Shown: positions 20,530 to 32,795, counted from the stretch's first letter. The stretch: DNA of 64,000 nucleotides from Aplectana chamaeleonis (GCA_029168955.1 JAPDOI010000132.1:1364001-1428000); one strand, 5' to 3'. The notes: generated from the sequence alone by a model not told the origin. A program made the numbers and translations.

Positions 20530-21009
20530 CTGAAACGGTACAACAGCAGGTTTCGACACAGAACGAGCAAGTAGAATTGGTGATTCAGATAGTATGTGAA
20601 GTGGAATTCACCAGATGCTATAGACTTTAAGAGACCAAACCCTTGAGGGGAGACGTAGGGAGCAGCATCGCGTGCACATACGAGCGATGAGTGGTGAAAA
20701 TTTCGGTTTCTTATAGAGTATGCACGCTTCCAGACAATACAGTGCGAAGCATAAGAATAACAACACGTTTTAATTAGGTATATCAATTGTTGGATTATCG
20801 TTTTAGATATTGGAGAGAGCTTCTGCCCTCTGCTACGACAAAAACCATGTCACTTGATAGAACCCTAACTTCCCCCGTTTGCCTTTAGTTATTGAGAAAA
20901 GTATGTATTACGCGCGACGCATAAGTATAACAATACCTGAGAAACATGGAAAGGCCTCGCGGGTTACCGTCACATTGTATCACTCTATGTATATTTTCAT
21001 GGTATTGGT

Positions 21010-22118
21010 CAGGGCTGTGCATTATAACGTTAACGTGGTACCGAATTAAAGGGTTAACGCGGTTTATTTTGGAAAATTAACTATTAACGCTTAACGAGAA
21101 AGTCCTAAAGGCACGTTAATTTGAGTTCATTAATTGCAGTGGAACTATACCACTGATTGATCTGCTCAATAGCAGATTTGAAAACTGGGGCCGTGCACGT
21201 CGCGTCGGCTTGCGGCGCTCTCAATTTTCGGTTGCTGTGAAATATATCGCTGACCTCATTGTGTCCTATTCCATAATCCATCTATTTTAGTTATTTGTTC
21301 CCAATATCGACGAATTCGAATTCTTGTTCCTAAAAAAATGTGAGGCCTGATCTACCTCTCTACGGTTGAATAAGCTATCAAATGAGGGACGGGAGCGGGG
21401 ATAGAAGGCGACACACTTCCTAACAAGCGGCACACGTTCTATATGGAATGCACCACGCGGCGCACATTCCACGAGAAGCGCTACTCAGTTCCTACCACGC
21501 GCCGCACGTTCTGCATAAAGCGCTACTGACATTCTAAGACGCGACGCACGCCCAAATGATTTTCTAAGACGCGACGCACGCCTGATTTTCACAACGTCCT
21601 GCTGACGCCATCTGAGCGCTCATCCACTTTCCACAAAGTCCTGACGTCGTCATCTGAAGCCCTGCCTTCTTTCCACGACGTGCTGCTGACGTCATCTGAA
21701 GCCCTACCTACTTTCCATGACATCATCTGAAGGCCTACCCATTTTCCACGAAGTCCTGACCACGTCATCTGAAGCCCCACCCATTTTCCACGTCATTATG
21801 ACGTCATGCGGAGCCCCACCCACCTTTCACGACGTTCTGACGACGTCATCTGTAGCCCTAGCTATTTCCCACGAGGCCTTGCCTACGGCTTCTGGAGCCC
21901 TTCTGCTTTCCACAACGTCCTGCTGACGTCATTAGAAGGTGTATGTTATTTTTCTGGGATCTATGGTGATTTATAGATTTTCGTTGTGGTCAAGTAATAT
22001 TTTGAAAATTTTTAACGAAGCGCAAAATTAACGTGTTAACGAATTAACCGGCTAACGCGGTTTTTTCTCGAAAATTAACGATTATTTAAGAAATATTTTT
22101 CATTAGCGCACACCCCTG
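21010..22118. mobile_element. hAT-like non-autonomous element, CAGGGCTGTGC...GCACACCCCTG
   Basis: Ends CAGGGCTGTGCATTA and (minus) CAGGGGTGTGCGCTAAT are inverted; subterminal GTTAACG-rich blocks face each other. Flanks GTATTGGT and ATATTGAT agree at 6 of 8 positions, as for an old 8-bp duplication. The centre holds GC-rich tandem repeats. No transposase. Confidence 0.6.
21592..21938. repeat. Minisatellite, about 40-45-bp unit containing TGACGTCA-like sites
   Basis: About eight units read roughly TTTCCACGACGTCCTGCTGA then CGTCATCTGAAGCCCTACC. Most units carry GACGTCAT, a CRE-like palindrome. The plus and minus frames over it are repetitive. Confidence 0.7.
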
Positions 22119-22379
22119 ATATTGATTGGTTCAGGGTTATGCTATTCGTCGACTTTCAAGATAAGCTCTAACTGTCTTATGACGGGAAAGTCCCTGTTTC
22201 TACCTTCAATAATGCTGGACTTGGATTTTGATGGATCTTTAGCCGGCCAGTACGACCAGCTGGATGTAATAGTTCCGGATTTAGGATCCTGCGTCGATCA
22301 ACTCGTGTGGTTTCCCACACGACGTTCTATAGAGCCTGGGAAACAATCCCAGCAGGACATTTCTCGACAAGTTTCTAGT

Positions 22380-23160
22380 GACATGGTATCAGCCCCAAGG
22401 ACTCACTACGGATTGTCGCCGTGATTTTAAGCAGATAAGATTCCATACTCCATCAACCAGCATGGCATTGTTGTGGCCTCCCAAGTGAAGCAATCATTCC
22501 AACAAGGCTGCTAAACTCGAGTACACGCTATCAAACATGAACATATTCGTCTTCTTTCCAGCGTTTCTTCCACGATGATGTAGGGTCCGCTTGTTTCGTT
22601 CTTGTGCTAAACTTAGTCCTGTCAGCTGCATCTCCCAGAGCGAAGCGTGCTTCAGCCATGTTGGTTTTCACGAGATCTAGCCAGCGCGTTTTCGGTCTAC
22701 CTCGCGGGCCAAACACCAGCCACCTCCAAGCTGATTGCAGTTTTGGCCACGGAACTAGCAACTTTTCGTAGAACACGTCCATACCATCTCAGCCGGGCTT
22801 CCTTCGCCTTTTCAGTCATTGGTGTAACTCCTAAGGCGGCACGTACAGTGCCATTCGTCACCCGATACCTCAGACTGATACCCAATGACCATCTGAGCAT
22901 TCTCATATGAGCATACGTACCCTACAATTCGGGTAGTCGATATTTGAGGAACCGTCAGTAAGATCTCTCCGATGGCATCTTGTTCGTGTTCATGTTTGAT
23001 CGCGCGGGCTCGAGCCTTGTGAAAATCTTCTGAGCGATGCTTCGTTCTTCGATGCTTCGTTCCGGAGCCCACAATGTTGCCGTACTGATTGATGGAGTAG
23101 GAAATTATATTCGCCAAGAAGCTCAGCGACAATTCGTAATGGGTCGTCGGAGCTAACACG
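22380..23160 (-). pseudogene. RTE-type LINE C-terminal remnants
   Basis: On the minus strand, 22906-22700 reads MRMLRWSLGISLRYRV, RAALGV and KEARLRWYGRVLRK, and 22700-22560 in the next frame reads GPRGRPKTRWLDLVKTNMAE. This is the well-known C-terminal part of RTE/R4-like retrotransposon polyproteins of nematodes, with one frameshift between the blocks. Two short related pieces (22380-22500 and 23040-23160) resemble each other (INQ-G-IV and TTHY-LS residues), suggesting an internal duplication before decay. Confidence 0.65.
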
Positions 23161-23199
23161 TAATGTCACTGGAAACTCCTCGAGGAAAGTATCGATGTT

Positions 23200-24440
23200 A
23201 TTGTTTACCATGCTCCATAGAATGTCTGGGCGACTACAGGCGTTGAGTGATCAAGGGTCCAGTACGAACTTGGGAATATATCCAGTCGGTCGTCCTATCT
23301 GGCTATAGGTCCATCGGAATCCACGCCTAACACTATGGAAGAAACCCACCTGAGCTTTTCGGTCAAGAGACAGGTGGACATCATACCAAGAATGTAGTCT
23401 CACCCTGCTCCATGCTATCAAAATACACATAAAAGTGGTGCAATGCGTCGTGGTGCAACGCCGCGCGTCAGTGGTGCAACGCCGCGCGTCATTTTCATGT
23501 TTTTCGAGTCTTGTTATACTTATGCGTCGTAGGAAATACAAACTTTCTGTTATAGCTAAAGACGAAGTATAGAAGTTATGTTTACACTAAATGAAACATA
23601 GTTTTCGTGGCAAGAGAAAACACGGAAACTCTCCCCAATATCGGTAATCGCGATCCAACATATGATATGCCTTTTTCGAAAATGTTGTTATACTTATGTG
23701 TCGCACTGCAGTAGACCCGGTTGGTTGGAAATCGATGCAGCGCGCTGCAGAATTACACAAATCTCAAATTTTGTGAGGCTAAACTTTCGTTGCAAAACTA
23801 TACAACATAGCTGGAATATGTTCAAATTTTGACTTCTTGGAACATTCGACTTTCGACCGGATCAAAATCGAACATATTCGAAAACTCGCGATTGGCAGGC
23901 TCAAGCAATGACCGTGGGGATCGAATCTCAGAAATACCTGAATAATTCCAAGAACCATTTACTAGGTCCAATCGAGCGTTCAAATTACTGGTTTCGTTTC
24001 TCGAATATGTGTCTGTATTGAGAAATTTGATTGATGCGGGAATTAGAATATTTTAGTTTTTGTTCATTCGTCTATTCCATCAATTTCAGGTCAGGAAATC
24101 CAATGGGTTTCGATTCGGAATTTCCGAGCTCGAACAAATACTCAAATATTCGGATAAAATTTTCAAATATCCATTCAAATAGGATTATGAATTGATTTAT
24201 CCCTTATTTGAATTTCTTCATCCATTCAAAGATTTGAAAAAAACACGATTCATAAATGTATCACTCGGAAATTTAAAAAGGACCATTCAAGTTCAATTAT
24301 CTTCTTGGAAACTGGAAAAGTAAAACTCGAAAAAACCGTAAACATTTTTAGAAATATTTTATACTTCGTCAGGAGCTATGTCGCTTTTAAGGGCAATTAC
24401 AAATGATCACATGCTAGCACAAATGTGATGATTTGTACGC
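23200..24440. other. Non-coding stretch, probably intron
   Basis: No exon or element boundary is convincing. A local duplication (GTGGTGCAACGCCGCGCGTC twice near 23450) and AT-rich TCGAAT-type sequence are all I see. Confidence 0.3.
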
Positions 24441-24449
24441 AAAACTGTT

Positions 24450-24524
24450 GGGCACAGACAGGATTCGAACCTGCATCGAACGCTTTCCGGGCGAGCATGT
24501 TCCCACTTACACACCTGTGCGCCC
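24450..24524 (-). repeat. tRNA-like sequence, probable SINE head or tRNA pseudogene
   Basis: The minus strand begins GGGCGCA and ends TGTGCCC, a full 7-bp acceptor stem, and carries a perfect T-arm GCAGG-TTCGAAT-CCTGT with a good B box. The D and anticodon stems are weak and the base before the apparent GGA anticodon is C instead of the invariant U, so a working tRNA is unlikely. The same CCCGGAAA block recurs in the element at 58.94 kb. Confidence 0.45.
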
Positions 24525-24579
24525 AGGGCTGGAACTTGTCAGCTAGTTGACACACAGAGGTGTGTAATGTACATTGGAT

Positions 24580-24810
24580 CCGACTCACTCATTTTCGGAT
24601 ATCCACCCGAATGAACCGAAATTTTCATGATTCAAAATCCGATTCACCGAAAAAACGTCAAAATTCGAATGATTCAAAATCCGATTCACCGAAAAAAACG
24701 CCAAAATCCGTTTGATCCGAAATCTAAATCACCGAAATGTGCCATGAGTCGGATAATGATTTGGATACCGAACATCCGAAAAATGTCATGATTCGGATCG
24801 GATGACTAGT
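24580..24810. repeat. Short tandem repeat, AAAATCCGATTCACCGAAAA unit
   Basis: Three or more units of about 37 bp. A related diverged array lies at 26.13-26.40 kb (CCGAATCACCGAAAAAAACG). Confidence 0.5.
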
Positions 24811-25479
24811 CGGATATTGGTAGATTCGGCATGTCCTGTTACTTAAACAAGCGTATCTGATGTCACGAATCGACATTCCATTCTACAGTAGCCATACAGG
24901 TGGGTATTTACACTGCAGACATCCAATTGGCGCGCATGGTGAAATTTACGCCGCTTTTTGTTGCGCATCATCAGCGCAGATTTTGCGCGTGATTGGCATT
25001 AAACCTCTTCGTTTGGGTTGTCTGTGCGAGTATAGGCCTTTCAGATTGGCGTCACTGCAAAATTCTTGGCGTCGCTCTCCAGAGCAAAAGAAATTGGGCG
25101 TGACCATGACTTGTCGCCGAATCATATTTCTTTCTCTGCGTCTTTTACCTATTCGCCACCGTTTGTTCGATTGAAAAAACAGTGAAATAGGGGAAATAAA
25201 TATTTTATAGAGAGTTAATGGACAGGTACTAACAAAGGAACATCAACAAATAGAAAGGAACTAAGGCGGGATGGCAGCGACAGCGACAAAAATGGTCGAA
25301 ATCATTTTCATCGCGCGACGTTGGTTCTGTCACAGCTAGCTCGCGCACTCTGGAAGCGCGGCGGTCGTTCCCGTCGAGCGGCACAGGTTGCGCTGCGTAG
25401 CACCCCCCCCCCCCTCCCCCATCACTCACACCGTCTCCGGGACAGCGAGTTTTTCTGCGACGCCACTCTGAAAGGCTCT

Positions 25480-25870
25480 TAGGGGTATGGTATACTTTGC
25501 AGCTGCCATGACCGACAAGCATGCAATCTAGCGCAAATCGCTGCGGGACCTACATCGTAACAATGGCATCGGTCGTCGTAGGCACAGTTATCGCGCGTCT
25601 GTCACAGCGACGCGACGCGGAGGGCTGACATGCTACGAATGGGCTGAAGCCTGTCGCTGTCGCGGGCCGAAGCTTGCAGCACACTGCGACAGCGACAGCG
25701 CATATTAGTAATATCGATTTTCGTTCGATTTAAATGACAAGCATTATGTCGCGTCGCTCGTCATGGAAAGTATGCACTAGGCCTGAAGGGTGGTAGCTCA
25801 CAGTCACTTCGGTCGCTGCCGCTGTGCAGAGCGACGAGACAGTGTGTCGCAAAAGTATACCATACCCCCT
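25480..25870. mobile_element. MITE, GGGGTATGGTATACTTTGC family (copy 2)
   Basis: AGGGGTATGGTATACTTTGC at the left and GCAAAAGTATACCATACCCC at the right are inverted. The interior shares CGACAGCG and AAAGTATGCACTAGGCCT with the copy at 0.4-1.1 kb. Confidence 0.65.
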
Positions 25871-26597
25871 GTGGCGCATTGAGGGTATGATTGGCTCCCG
25901 AAAACCATGTGTATTGATCGAAAAGGCAACCTTGTTTTAGATTGATTAGACAGGAACTCACGGGTACACTCACTTTGAAGAGATTGTGAAAAGTGATTGT
26001 ATCTGTTTGGTTTGCAAAAATTCCGAGATAAAGATGATTATCAATGAATTCTTTTATCGTGGTAAGATAGATTTTTTCTCGGGAATTTCCGCCAGACTAT
26101 CGATTTTCGATAGACTTTTAGAATTATACCATCTTTTATCCGACCGGATAGCCGACTCGGATATTCGGATTCCGACTCACCGAAAAAAGGTCGAAATCCG
26201 AGTGATCCAAATTCCGAATCACCGAAAAAAACGTGATTTTCGGATTGATCCGAGGTACGACTATCCGTCTCGCCTCCCTTTCCCAATGACTCGGATTATC
26301 CGATGTTGTTATTTTGAATCTATCCGTTTGAGTCAGATATTCGCGACCTTTGATTTTTGAGTTATCCGAAATCCGAGTATCCGAATTTTTTTTCAATTCG
26401 GATCCAATGTATAGTGTGTAGCATATCATCTGTGTAGCACATCATCACTCACCCGTCATCGGGTATGATCTGTTAAGCCGATTTCAGGATTAAACCCAAC
26501 CAAGCGGGGGCTTTGAAATTTGATATTTTTTATGACTCAGCACCCCTGTAATGACACGAAAAATCCTTTCAATCGGAACATTTGAAACGAATAATTC

Positions 26598-27053
26598 AAA
26601 GGCAGCATACACGCTCGTAAAAGTGATTGAGATAGCTACGGAAGTAGAATGGTATGGCTCAGAACAAAACGCCTAAGCATTTTGAAGCGTCAAAAACAAC
26701 CGACAATGCTGCTACACGAGTGAGAAACTGGCCCCGCCTCCTGTATTTGCGTCCTCCAGAACAGAGGTGCTGGGCCGCTCCCAACGTCGGCGACGTTTGT
26801 GGTTTCCCTAATGTACCTATTCTACCACCCACAAACGTCGCGAACAATGGGAATGGCTCACCACCTCTGTATTGGAGGATGACACAAACACAGGGGGCGG
26901 GCAGATACAGGGCGATGCAAACTTCTCACTCGTGTAACGTCATTGTGGGTCGTTTTCGGCGCTTCAAAATGCGTAGGCGTAGTGTTGTGAGTCATAGCAT
27001 TCTATTGCCGTACTTATCTCCATCACGTTTACGAACGTGTATGCTGCCTTTAG
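26598..27053. mobile_element. MITE, AAAGGCAGCATACACGCTCG family
   Basis: AAAGGCAGCATACACGCTCG and CGAACGTGTATGCTGCCTTT are inverted ends. An inner inverted pair (CGCCTAAGCATTTTGAAGCG / CGCTTCAAAATGCGTAGGCG) explains the long frames seen here on both strands, which are not genes. Confidence 0.7.
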
Positions 27054-27327
27054 GTAACCTAAAGGGCTCGCTCTGTGAGCCACATTTGCGGCTTCCAGCG
27101 ATGTCTGCAATGCTGTGGTATGGATTGCAGGGTCTGCACTCCGATAAGAACTTTTATGTTTTGTTTGTATGGAGTGTGTAGCTCCCTTTATGCGGAATAC
27201 AGCATCTGCATTCCTTCCTAACAAGCGATAAGCAGAATGAAACCAGAGAAGAGAGAAGAAGTTCTAGAGCCTCACAGATTCACGACACTGAAAGAGCTTT
27301 TTCCAGTTTATGTTCTTGATGAATTAC

Positions 27328-27407
27328 CTTTGTCTGGGCCCGTGGCTTGATGCAGTCTCTCATTGAAATCATCAAACTCGCGTTTGATACGGAACAGACT
27401 CATACTT
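27328..27407 (-). CDS. Likely first coding exon of an unidentified minus-strand gene
   Basis: A minus-strand acceptor GAGCATTTCAG is followed four bases later by ATG and 25 codons (MSLFRIKREFDDFNERLHQA, then TGPDK), then a donor GTAATT in phase 1. An acceptor a few bases before an ATG is the usual arrangement at nematode trans-spliced 5' ends, so a spliced leader may be added here. Joined with 20419-20529 and 20278-20357, the phases are compatible and give an 89-residue helical, charged N-terminus. The 6.8-kb intron would hold an RTE fragment, a tRNA-like SINE, a hAT element and several MITEs. The protein was not recognised. Further exons may exist inside the intron or downstream, for example at 2.7-4.0 kb. 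Confidence 0.6.
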
Positions 27408-28198
27408 CTGAAATGCTCTTCAAATTAATACTACGGCAAGGCGTTTCGTACAAACTGATGTGCTAAACAGAACGAACTATGGTGAACAGGAGATACGGAG
27501 AAGCCCAGGACGCGTCGTGGATTCGTATTTAGAACTTTATTAGCATAATGCCGTTAATGGAACTTCGGACACGAAGTTACGTCGTCACACATAATTCACA
27601 ACGCCTTCCAGCGGGCATCGGACACACTATGACCTTTCCAAGCCCGTCGAAGAACGGAAGAGAAGTTTCTGATCTGGTTCCAAGAAGGTATAAGCGTTTT
27701 CAAGCTTCGCGAAAACGTAAGGGTACTTAAGGCCCTTTTCGGGGTATTCGGAAAAAGTTCAATATTCGGCTCAAGTTGTTTGTTACTTACGGCTCTGAAC
27801 ACGAATCTTGGATCCATTTGGCGAAATTCTGGGGTCTACTCTAGGTTGCGTTAGGTAACATGCCATTTAGGGTCCGAAACCTCAGTATCTTGAAAAGAGA
27901 TATACGGACATCAAATTCGTATCCTCCACTCCGGATAACCCCTCCCCTCTCCCGCAGTACAATTTTGACCCACTGCCTGAGTCTTTGGCCAAACTACTGT
28001 ACACCAATCGGAATTACCGGTGAAGCCCCAACAATACTGCCGCTATTGGAATCGCTCCGTCCAGCGATTTCAAATCGTCGAGCAACGTGGGATCGCTAGT
28101 GGGGACGCAATTCCGCGTGAAACATGACGGAGATTTGCGGACAACGCCTCGAGATTGAGTGTGGAGTCTGCAATTTGGCGCCGATTACCCTACGCCTC

Positions 28199-28604
28199 GA
28201 CGAAAGATTGCGGCCTAGTCGCTTCGACTAGACGAACCGCTTCCATCATGGGAGCAACGCGATTAGTCGAAGCGACCTAAAAAAATCAAGCAGGTCGCTT
28301 CGATTGGCTATGAAATCCCCCTGTCGCTCGGCGATCCCGTCTAAAGGCTCATTCATAGCAGGTCGCTTCGACTAGTCGCGGCACTGCCAACAGTTACAAA
28401 ACCCATCGCGCCAACAGATCTTGCATTGACTCGCGACGGTTTGGAACAGTTTGCTCTTTCAGTCGCAATCGCCGAGCGACTGCGGTATTTCATAGCTGGT
28501 CGAAGCGACCTGCTTGATTTTGTTAGGTCGTTTCGACAAATAGCGTCGCTTCCATTATGGAAGCGATTCGTCTAGCCAAAGCGAATAGTCCGCAATCTTT
28601 CGTC
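28199..28604. mobile_element. MITE, GACGAAAGATTGCGG ends
   Basis: GACGAAAGATTGCGGCCTAG and its complement near 28,590 are inverted; the interior repeats GTCGCTTCGACTAG-type motifs. A partial relative in reverse lies at about 30.95-31.17 kb (shared AGATCTGTTGACACGACGGG-like block). Confidence 0.6.
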
Positions 28605-28841
28605 ACAACCTTGCGTATGTGGCGCAACATTGCAGACGTCACAGTCCACTCGCATAAAATACGGCATGTGAAAGGGGAAAACGAGTATTTATTATACATT
28701 CACGATGAGAAAATGTGATGAGGCTACCGAAAAACCACATTTCATGTTGGCTTCGAGCAACTAGTAACTTTAGCTTTAGTTTTATGTTGCTGTTCAAGCA
28801 ACATAAAACAACTACCCCATCCTCCTCAAAGAAACAAACGG

Positions 28842-28945
28842 CTGGTCCGCGGCGGCAGATGAGCTTTCCGGACGGTCCGCGGCGCTTGACGGCTGATCCG
28901 CGGCACAATTGATGATGGGATGGTCAAACGGCCGATCCGCGGCGC
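28842..28945. repeat. GGTCCGCGGCG repeat cluster
   Basis: Four spaced GATCCGCGGC / GGTCCGCGGC motifs in about 100 bp. The same core forms the tighter array at 30.48-30.61 kb. Confidence 0.5.
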
Positions 28946-29169
28946 TGTGTGTTCTAGATAGGGTGGTTTCGGGACGCACCGGCAGTCCACCATCTCGATA
29001 CTGATCGCCCAAAAGCAGCCACATATATTTTTGAATTGGACGACTCCACCACCTCGTCCCCGAAGTCTTAAGACACTTAAGAATTTCTCAGCAGCTGACT
29101 TCGGCTTTCTCATATCTATGACTTTGTCAAGCCGTTATGTCTACATGCACGCTATTTTTTTCTTTGCAG

Positions 29170-29211
29170 ATGCCGTCGGAACAACTTCTAGCGCAGAAAA
29201 AATTCCCGATG
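29170..29211 (+). CDS. Possible 14-codon mini-exon
   Basis: A perfect-looking acceptor TTTTTTCTTTGCAG is followed by ATG and 14 codons (MPSEQLLAQKKFPM), then a donor GTATGT in phase 0. No partner exon was found on this strand, so this may be chance. Confidence 0.2.
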
Positions 29212-29219
29212 GTATGTAA

Positions 29220-30480
29220 ATTTAAATTTTCGGGATTAACCTCTGATTTTGTTTTTTTTTATTCAAATAATTTTTATGATTGTCTGGTTTCGTAATACTC
29301 ATGTTTTTTTTTCAAGAATAGTTCCGGTTTGATACCGACTTCGATCGATTTCGGCATCAAACCAGGCCTACCCTAGGAAACCAAACAATCATATAAATCA
29401 CTGGAATGTAAGGAAGAAAAACAAAAAGAGAGAATTACAAAAATACACGTGAAATAAAAAATTAAATACCACTGTGAATTTTTTCTTCCCTAAAAGTTGT
29501 TTCGGAGGCATCTGGAAGGAAAAAATTGGTGTGCATGTAGATATAATACTTTAGTACGTGAAGAAACACAGAAGGACGGGTTTAGTCACAGAAGACAAGA
29601 AAATTGAAGAACATGAAAAAACACCTACAATCAGCTGGTCGGCTACGTCGCAGGGATCTCGTCCGGCTCGAGCGCGTGCGGCCGAGAAGCGTCTCAATAC
29701 GCAATTGCGGAGGGGAATTTGACGCAGAGGAGTGCACTCCCAATCAGATGGAAACAGAGTCAGTTTGCCCACCCCCAATCGACTCATTGGCCGTGAGACA
29801 GATTTCGGCATTGTTGCACGCTCTTCGTCCTAGCTTTCTTATCTCCTTAGAAAGCATCAGTATCACAATTTCGCAGGGTTGCTCTACCGTACGACTTATT
29901 TTCAGAGGTAGAACAGCTCAATTTACATGTAGAACTGGTTTCGATGTGCATTCGAAGACTTGTTCATTTTATAGCATATTGCAATGTATGCCCATGGTAT
30001 CATGTTTATAGCATATTGCAATGTATGCCCATGGTATCATGAAGAACTGATTGTGCAATAACTAAGTGTTACAGGTCTTCAGTCTAAACTAATATTACAA
30101 AGCTGTTGCTTAAGAGTCATGAAATATGAGCTCTCGATTTCGAGAATTTGCAGCTCATGATCATACATTATTCATTTGTTCATAATCATAATTATACATC
30201 ACCGATGTCTAAAAGATTGCAATAAAATATAATATTTTCACAATACTTCTTCAGCGATACATGTCACAGTTGTACAGCTAAACTATATCGAAACCAGTTA
30301 TGCAGGTTAATCGAGCTGTTCTACGTTTGAAATTAGCTCTTACGATGGAGAAATCCTGCAAAATTGTGATATTGAGGCTTTCTGGGGGTATGGAATGCTA
30401 GCGCGAAAAGCGTACTCCAATGCCAAAATCTGTCCCACGGCCAATGAGTCGATCGGGGTGGGCTGGATAACATTATTCAA
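29220..30480. other. AT-rich non-coding stretch
   Basis: Contains a 42-bp direct duplication (TATAGCATATTGCAATGTAT at about 29972 and 30007) and a half copy of the GGCCAAATTCC MITE family near 29640-29730. No gene seen. Confidence 0.35.
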
Positions 30481-30483
30481 AAG

Positions 30484-30611
30484 GACGGTCCGCGGCGGCT
30501 CTCAGGACGATCAGCGGCGGCTCTCAGGACGATCAGCGGCGGCTCTCAGGACGATCCGCGGCGCCTGCAGTACGATCCGCGGCGCTGGCAGGATGGTCCG
30601 CGGCGCATTGC
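30484..30611. repeat. Minisatellite, 21-22-bp GACGATCMGCGGCGGCTCTCA unit
   Basis: Six consecutive units, the first three almost identical, the last three diverging. CCGCGG cores are conserved. The minus frame here is an artefact. Confidence 0.7.
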
Positions 30612-31169
30612 CGGCGCATCCGCGGCTTCGGTGAAGGATCGTCCGGTCGTCGGCCGCGGACGATCCTACAAAAGCGCCGCGGATCGTCCTTGGACTTCTC
30701 TGAGTTTTTCGGAACCATTTTTTTTGTTTGAAAACTGCTCAAAACTTTTTTATCAAGAAGGTAAAGGCAAGAATGTCAGAAAAATAAGTAGGAATGCCAA
30801 GAAAAAAAATTTTTCATTCCCATGGCTTGGTCTGGTCCGCAATTGTCCGTCTATATCGCGCGAAAACACGTCCGCTCGAGCGTTTTGAAATCGCTGGACG
30901 AAACGGTTTTAAGTCGCGGCACGGAGCGATTTCAGATCGCGACAGTATTGTTGGTCGCTTCGACTCCAAGTCGAAGCGACCAGCTATAAACGAGCTTTAA
31001 AACTGCAAACTGTTCCAACCCGTCGCGACTCAGTGCAAGATCTGTTGACACGACGGGTTTTGTAACTATCTGCAGTGCCGCGACTATTCGAAGCGACCAG
31101 CAATGAATGGGGCTTGATGCTCCATGCATAGAAGACGTCCTAGCGTCTAGTGACGGTGGGAGTTTGCAT

Positions 31170-32660
31170 CTTCAACATTCTAATTTCCCGGCGACTTCCC
31201 AGCGACCCCTGCAGCCGGTCTGTCGCTGACGGTGGAGGCAAAGCGGCAGTAGCGGCTGTCATTAAAATTATCAATACCATCGTTAACCCCGTGCCGTCAT
31301 CGGACAAGTGGCATGCGCCAGCCGTCGAGCGTCATGCGCCAGGGTTTCGGCGCTGGCGCATGACTCTCCGACGCATTGACGCTTGCCGCCTGTCGTTCGC
31401 TATGGACGGATCCTGAGCGTGGACAAAACGATGAACGGACCTCAGATTCGTGTTAAACGCTCCAAGCACCCTCAGAAGAAAATTCTGAGCCAAATCTGTC
31501 GTAGAATTCCGGAAATCGTCGAAAGTTAAGTTTTGCCCACAAAAGTTCCCCCCGATTGCAAGCTTATAAGTGTGGCTGGAACTCGTATTTCAAGCACACT
31601 CTACTATCGGCAGCACGTAGGTTTTAGTTTAAAAGGTAACCAGATTTCAAACCCTGCGCGCCATGAGCACGTTTCTTATCATGAACCCTACTTTGAACAG
31701 CAGTTGTTTGTATTGACCCGTGAGGGTTGGGAATTCCAACACACTGTTGTCTGAGTCCAGGCGCATAGGGGCAAGAGAAGGATTTTCAATTAACAGTTGA
31801 CATTGAAATATCAGGCCTTCGTCACAGTTGGTTGATCAACGGTATTCCACCTGTTCGATGTGGGCCGTACGGTGTTAAATTTGAGCCAACCTAGCCTGCT
31901 CATTCGACTCCGACTGGTGAGTATAGGGTTTTTTTCGATCGACTCGATGTAGTCGATTTTTTAAGCATTCAACTTTCGAATATGTACAAAATTCCATTTT
32001 TTCGACTTTTCCATTTTCAGAAGGTGTGCGAAATTCCAATTTTTCGACTTTTCCACGTTCGCGATTCCATTTTTCGGGCATACTCGAAATGTCTTTTTCA
32101 AGATTTTAGTGAATCAATCTTCGGAAGTCGATCGCGAATATTCGAGTCGTGGACATGTTAACGGGTTGGATTGTGCTTTTGTCAAATTCAACGTTCGATT
32201 CGATGCTCTCTTAAACTTCCAATCTTCGTAAAATCGATTTTCGAATTAGTTCAGATTTCGATTTCCTCGATTTTCCTATTTTCGATTCCGTTTCAAAATG
32301 CCTAATTCTCGAATTTCGGATATGTTTCAATGTTGGCTTCTCCGAGCATTCGACTTTCAACTCAGTCGAAATCGATTATGGACATTCAAATAGTGAATCA
32401 TACTGGTGAGGAACTGCCACCGTACAGAGTGAAAGACGAACAAGGAATGTTTTCCGGCCACCCAATGCGTTTTTAGGATATAGTATGCAGAACGCGTCCA
32501 AGACATAAGCGTCTCCCCACAAAAAAGGCGACAGGCACGAAGCGCGACGCCACATCGCCCACAAAAAACAGAAAGAGTCATGTCGCTCTAACCTTGCTTG
32601 CGCTCAATGGGGCGAAAATTAAGGAAGAGCCAGTAAGCCATATTTGACTGATACAAAAAG
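31170..32660. other. Stretch without a supported gene
   Basis: A plus frame at 31533-31754 and AT-rich TTTTTCGACTTTTCC repeats (31.97-32.06 kb) are visible. Nothing can be assigned. Confidence 0.25.
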
Positions 32661-32672
32661 AGAACAACTCAC

Positions 32673-32795
32673 TTCGGCGGATATAAACACCACAAGAATC
32701 CAGTCAAATCACTAAGAGCAGTTGAAGTCTCTTGCATCTCTCTTGGATGCCGGCCAACTAAACGCCTCGCTTCACCGCGAGTCTTGTATGGGTGT
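32673..32795 (-). CDS. Candidate exon, unknown protein
   Basis: The minus strand reads acceptor TTCATTCCAG, 40 codons (HPYKTRGEARRLVGRHPREM, later TALSDLTGFLWCLYPP), then GTGAGT. If the donor is not used the frame stops one codon later. The opposite strand is also open, so the strand choice is tentative. No family recognised. Confidence 0.3.

Noticed and set aside
24450..24524. Functional tRNA gene
   Set aside because: Acceptor and T arms are good, but D and anticodon stems are weak and U33 is replaced by C.
26654..27181. 175-codon plus frame as a protein
   Set aside because: It lies almost wholly inside a MITE with clear inverted ends and an internal palindrome.
30484..30611. CRISPR-like array
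   Set aside because: Units are contiguous 21-22-bp GC-rich repeats without spacers, in a eukaryotic context; it is a minisatellite.
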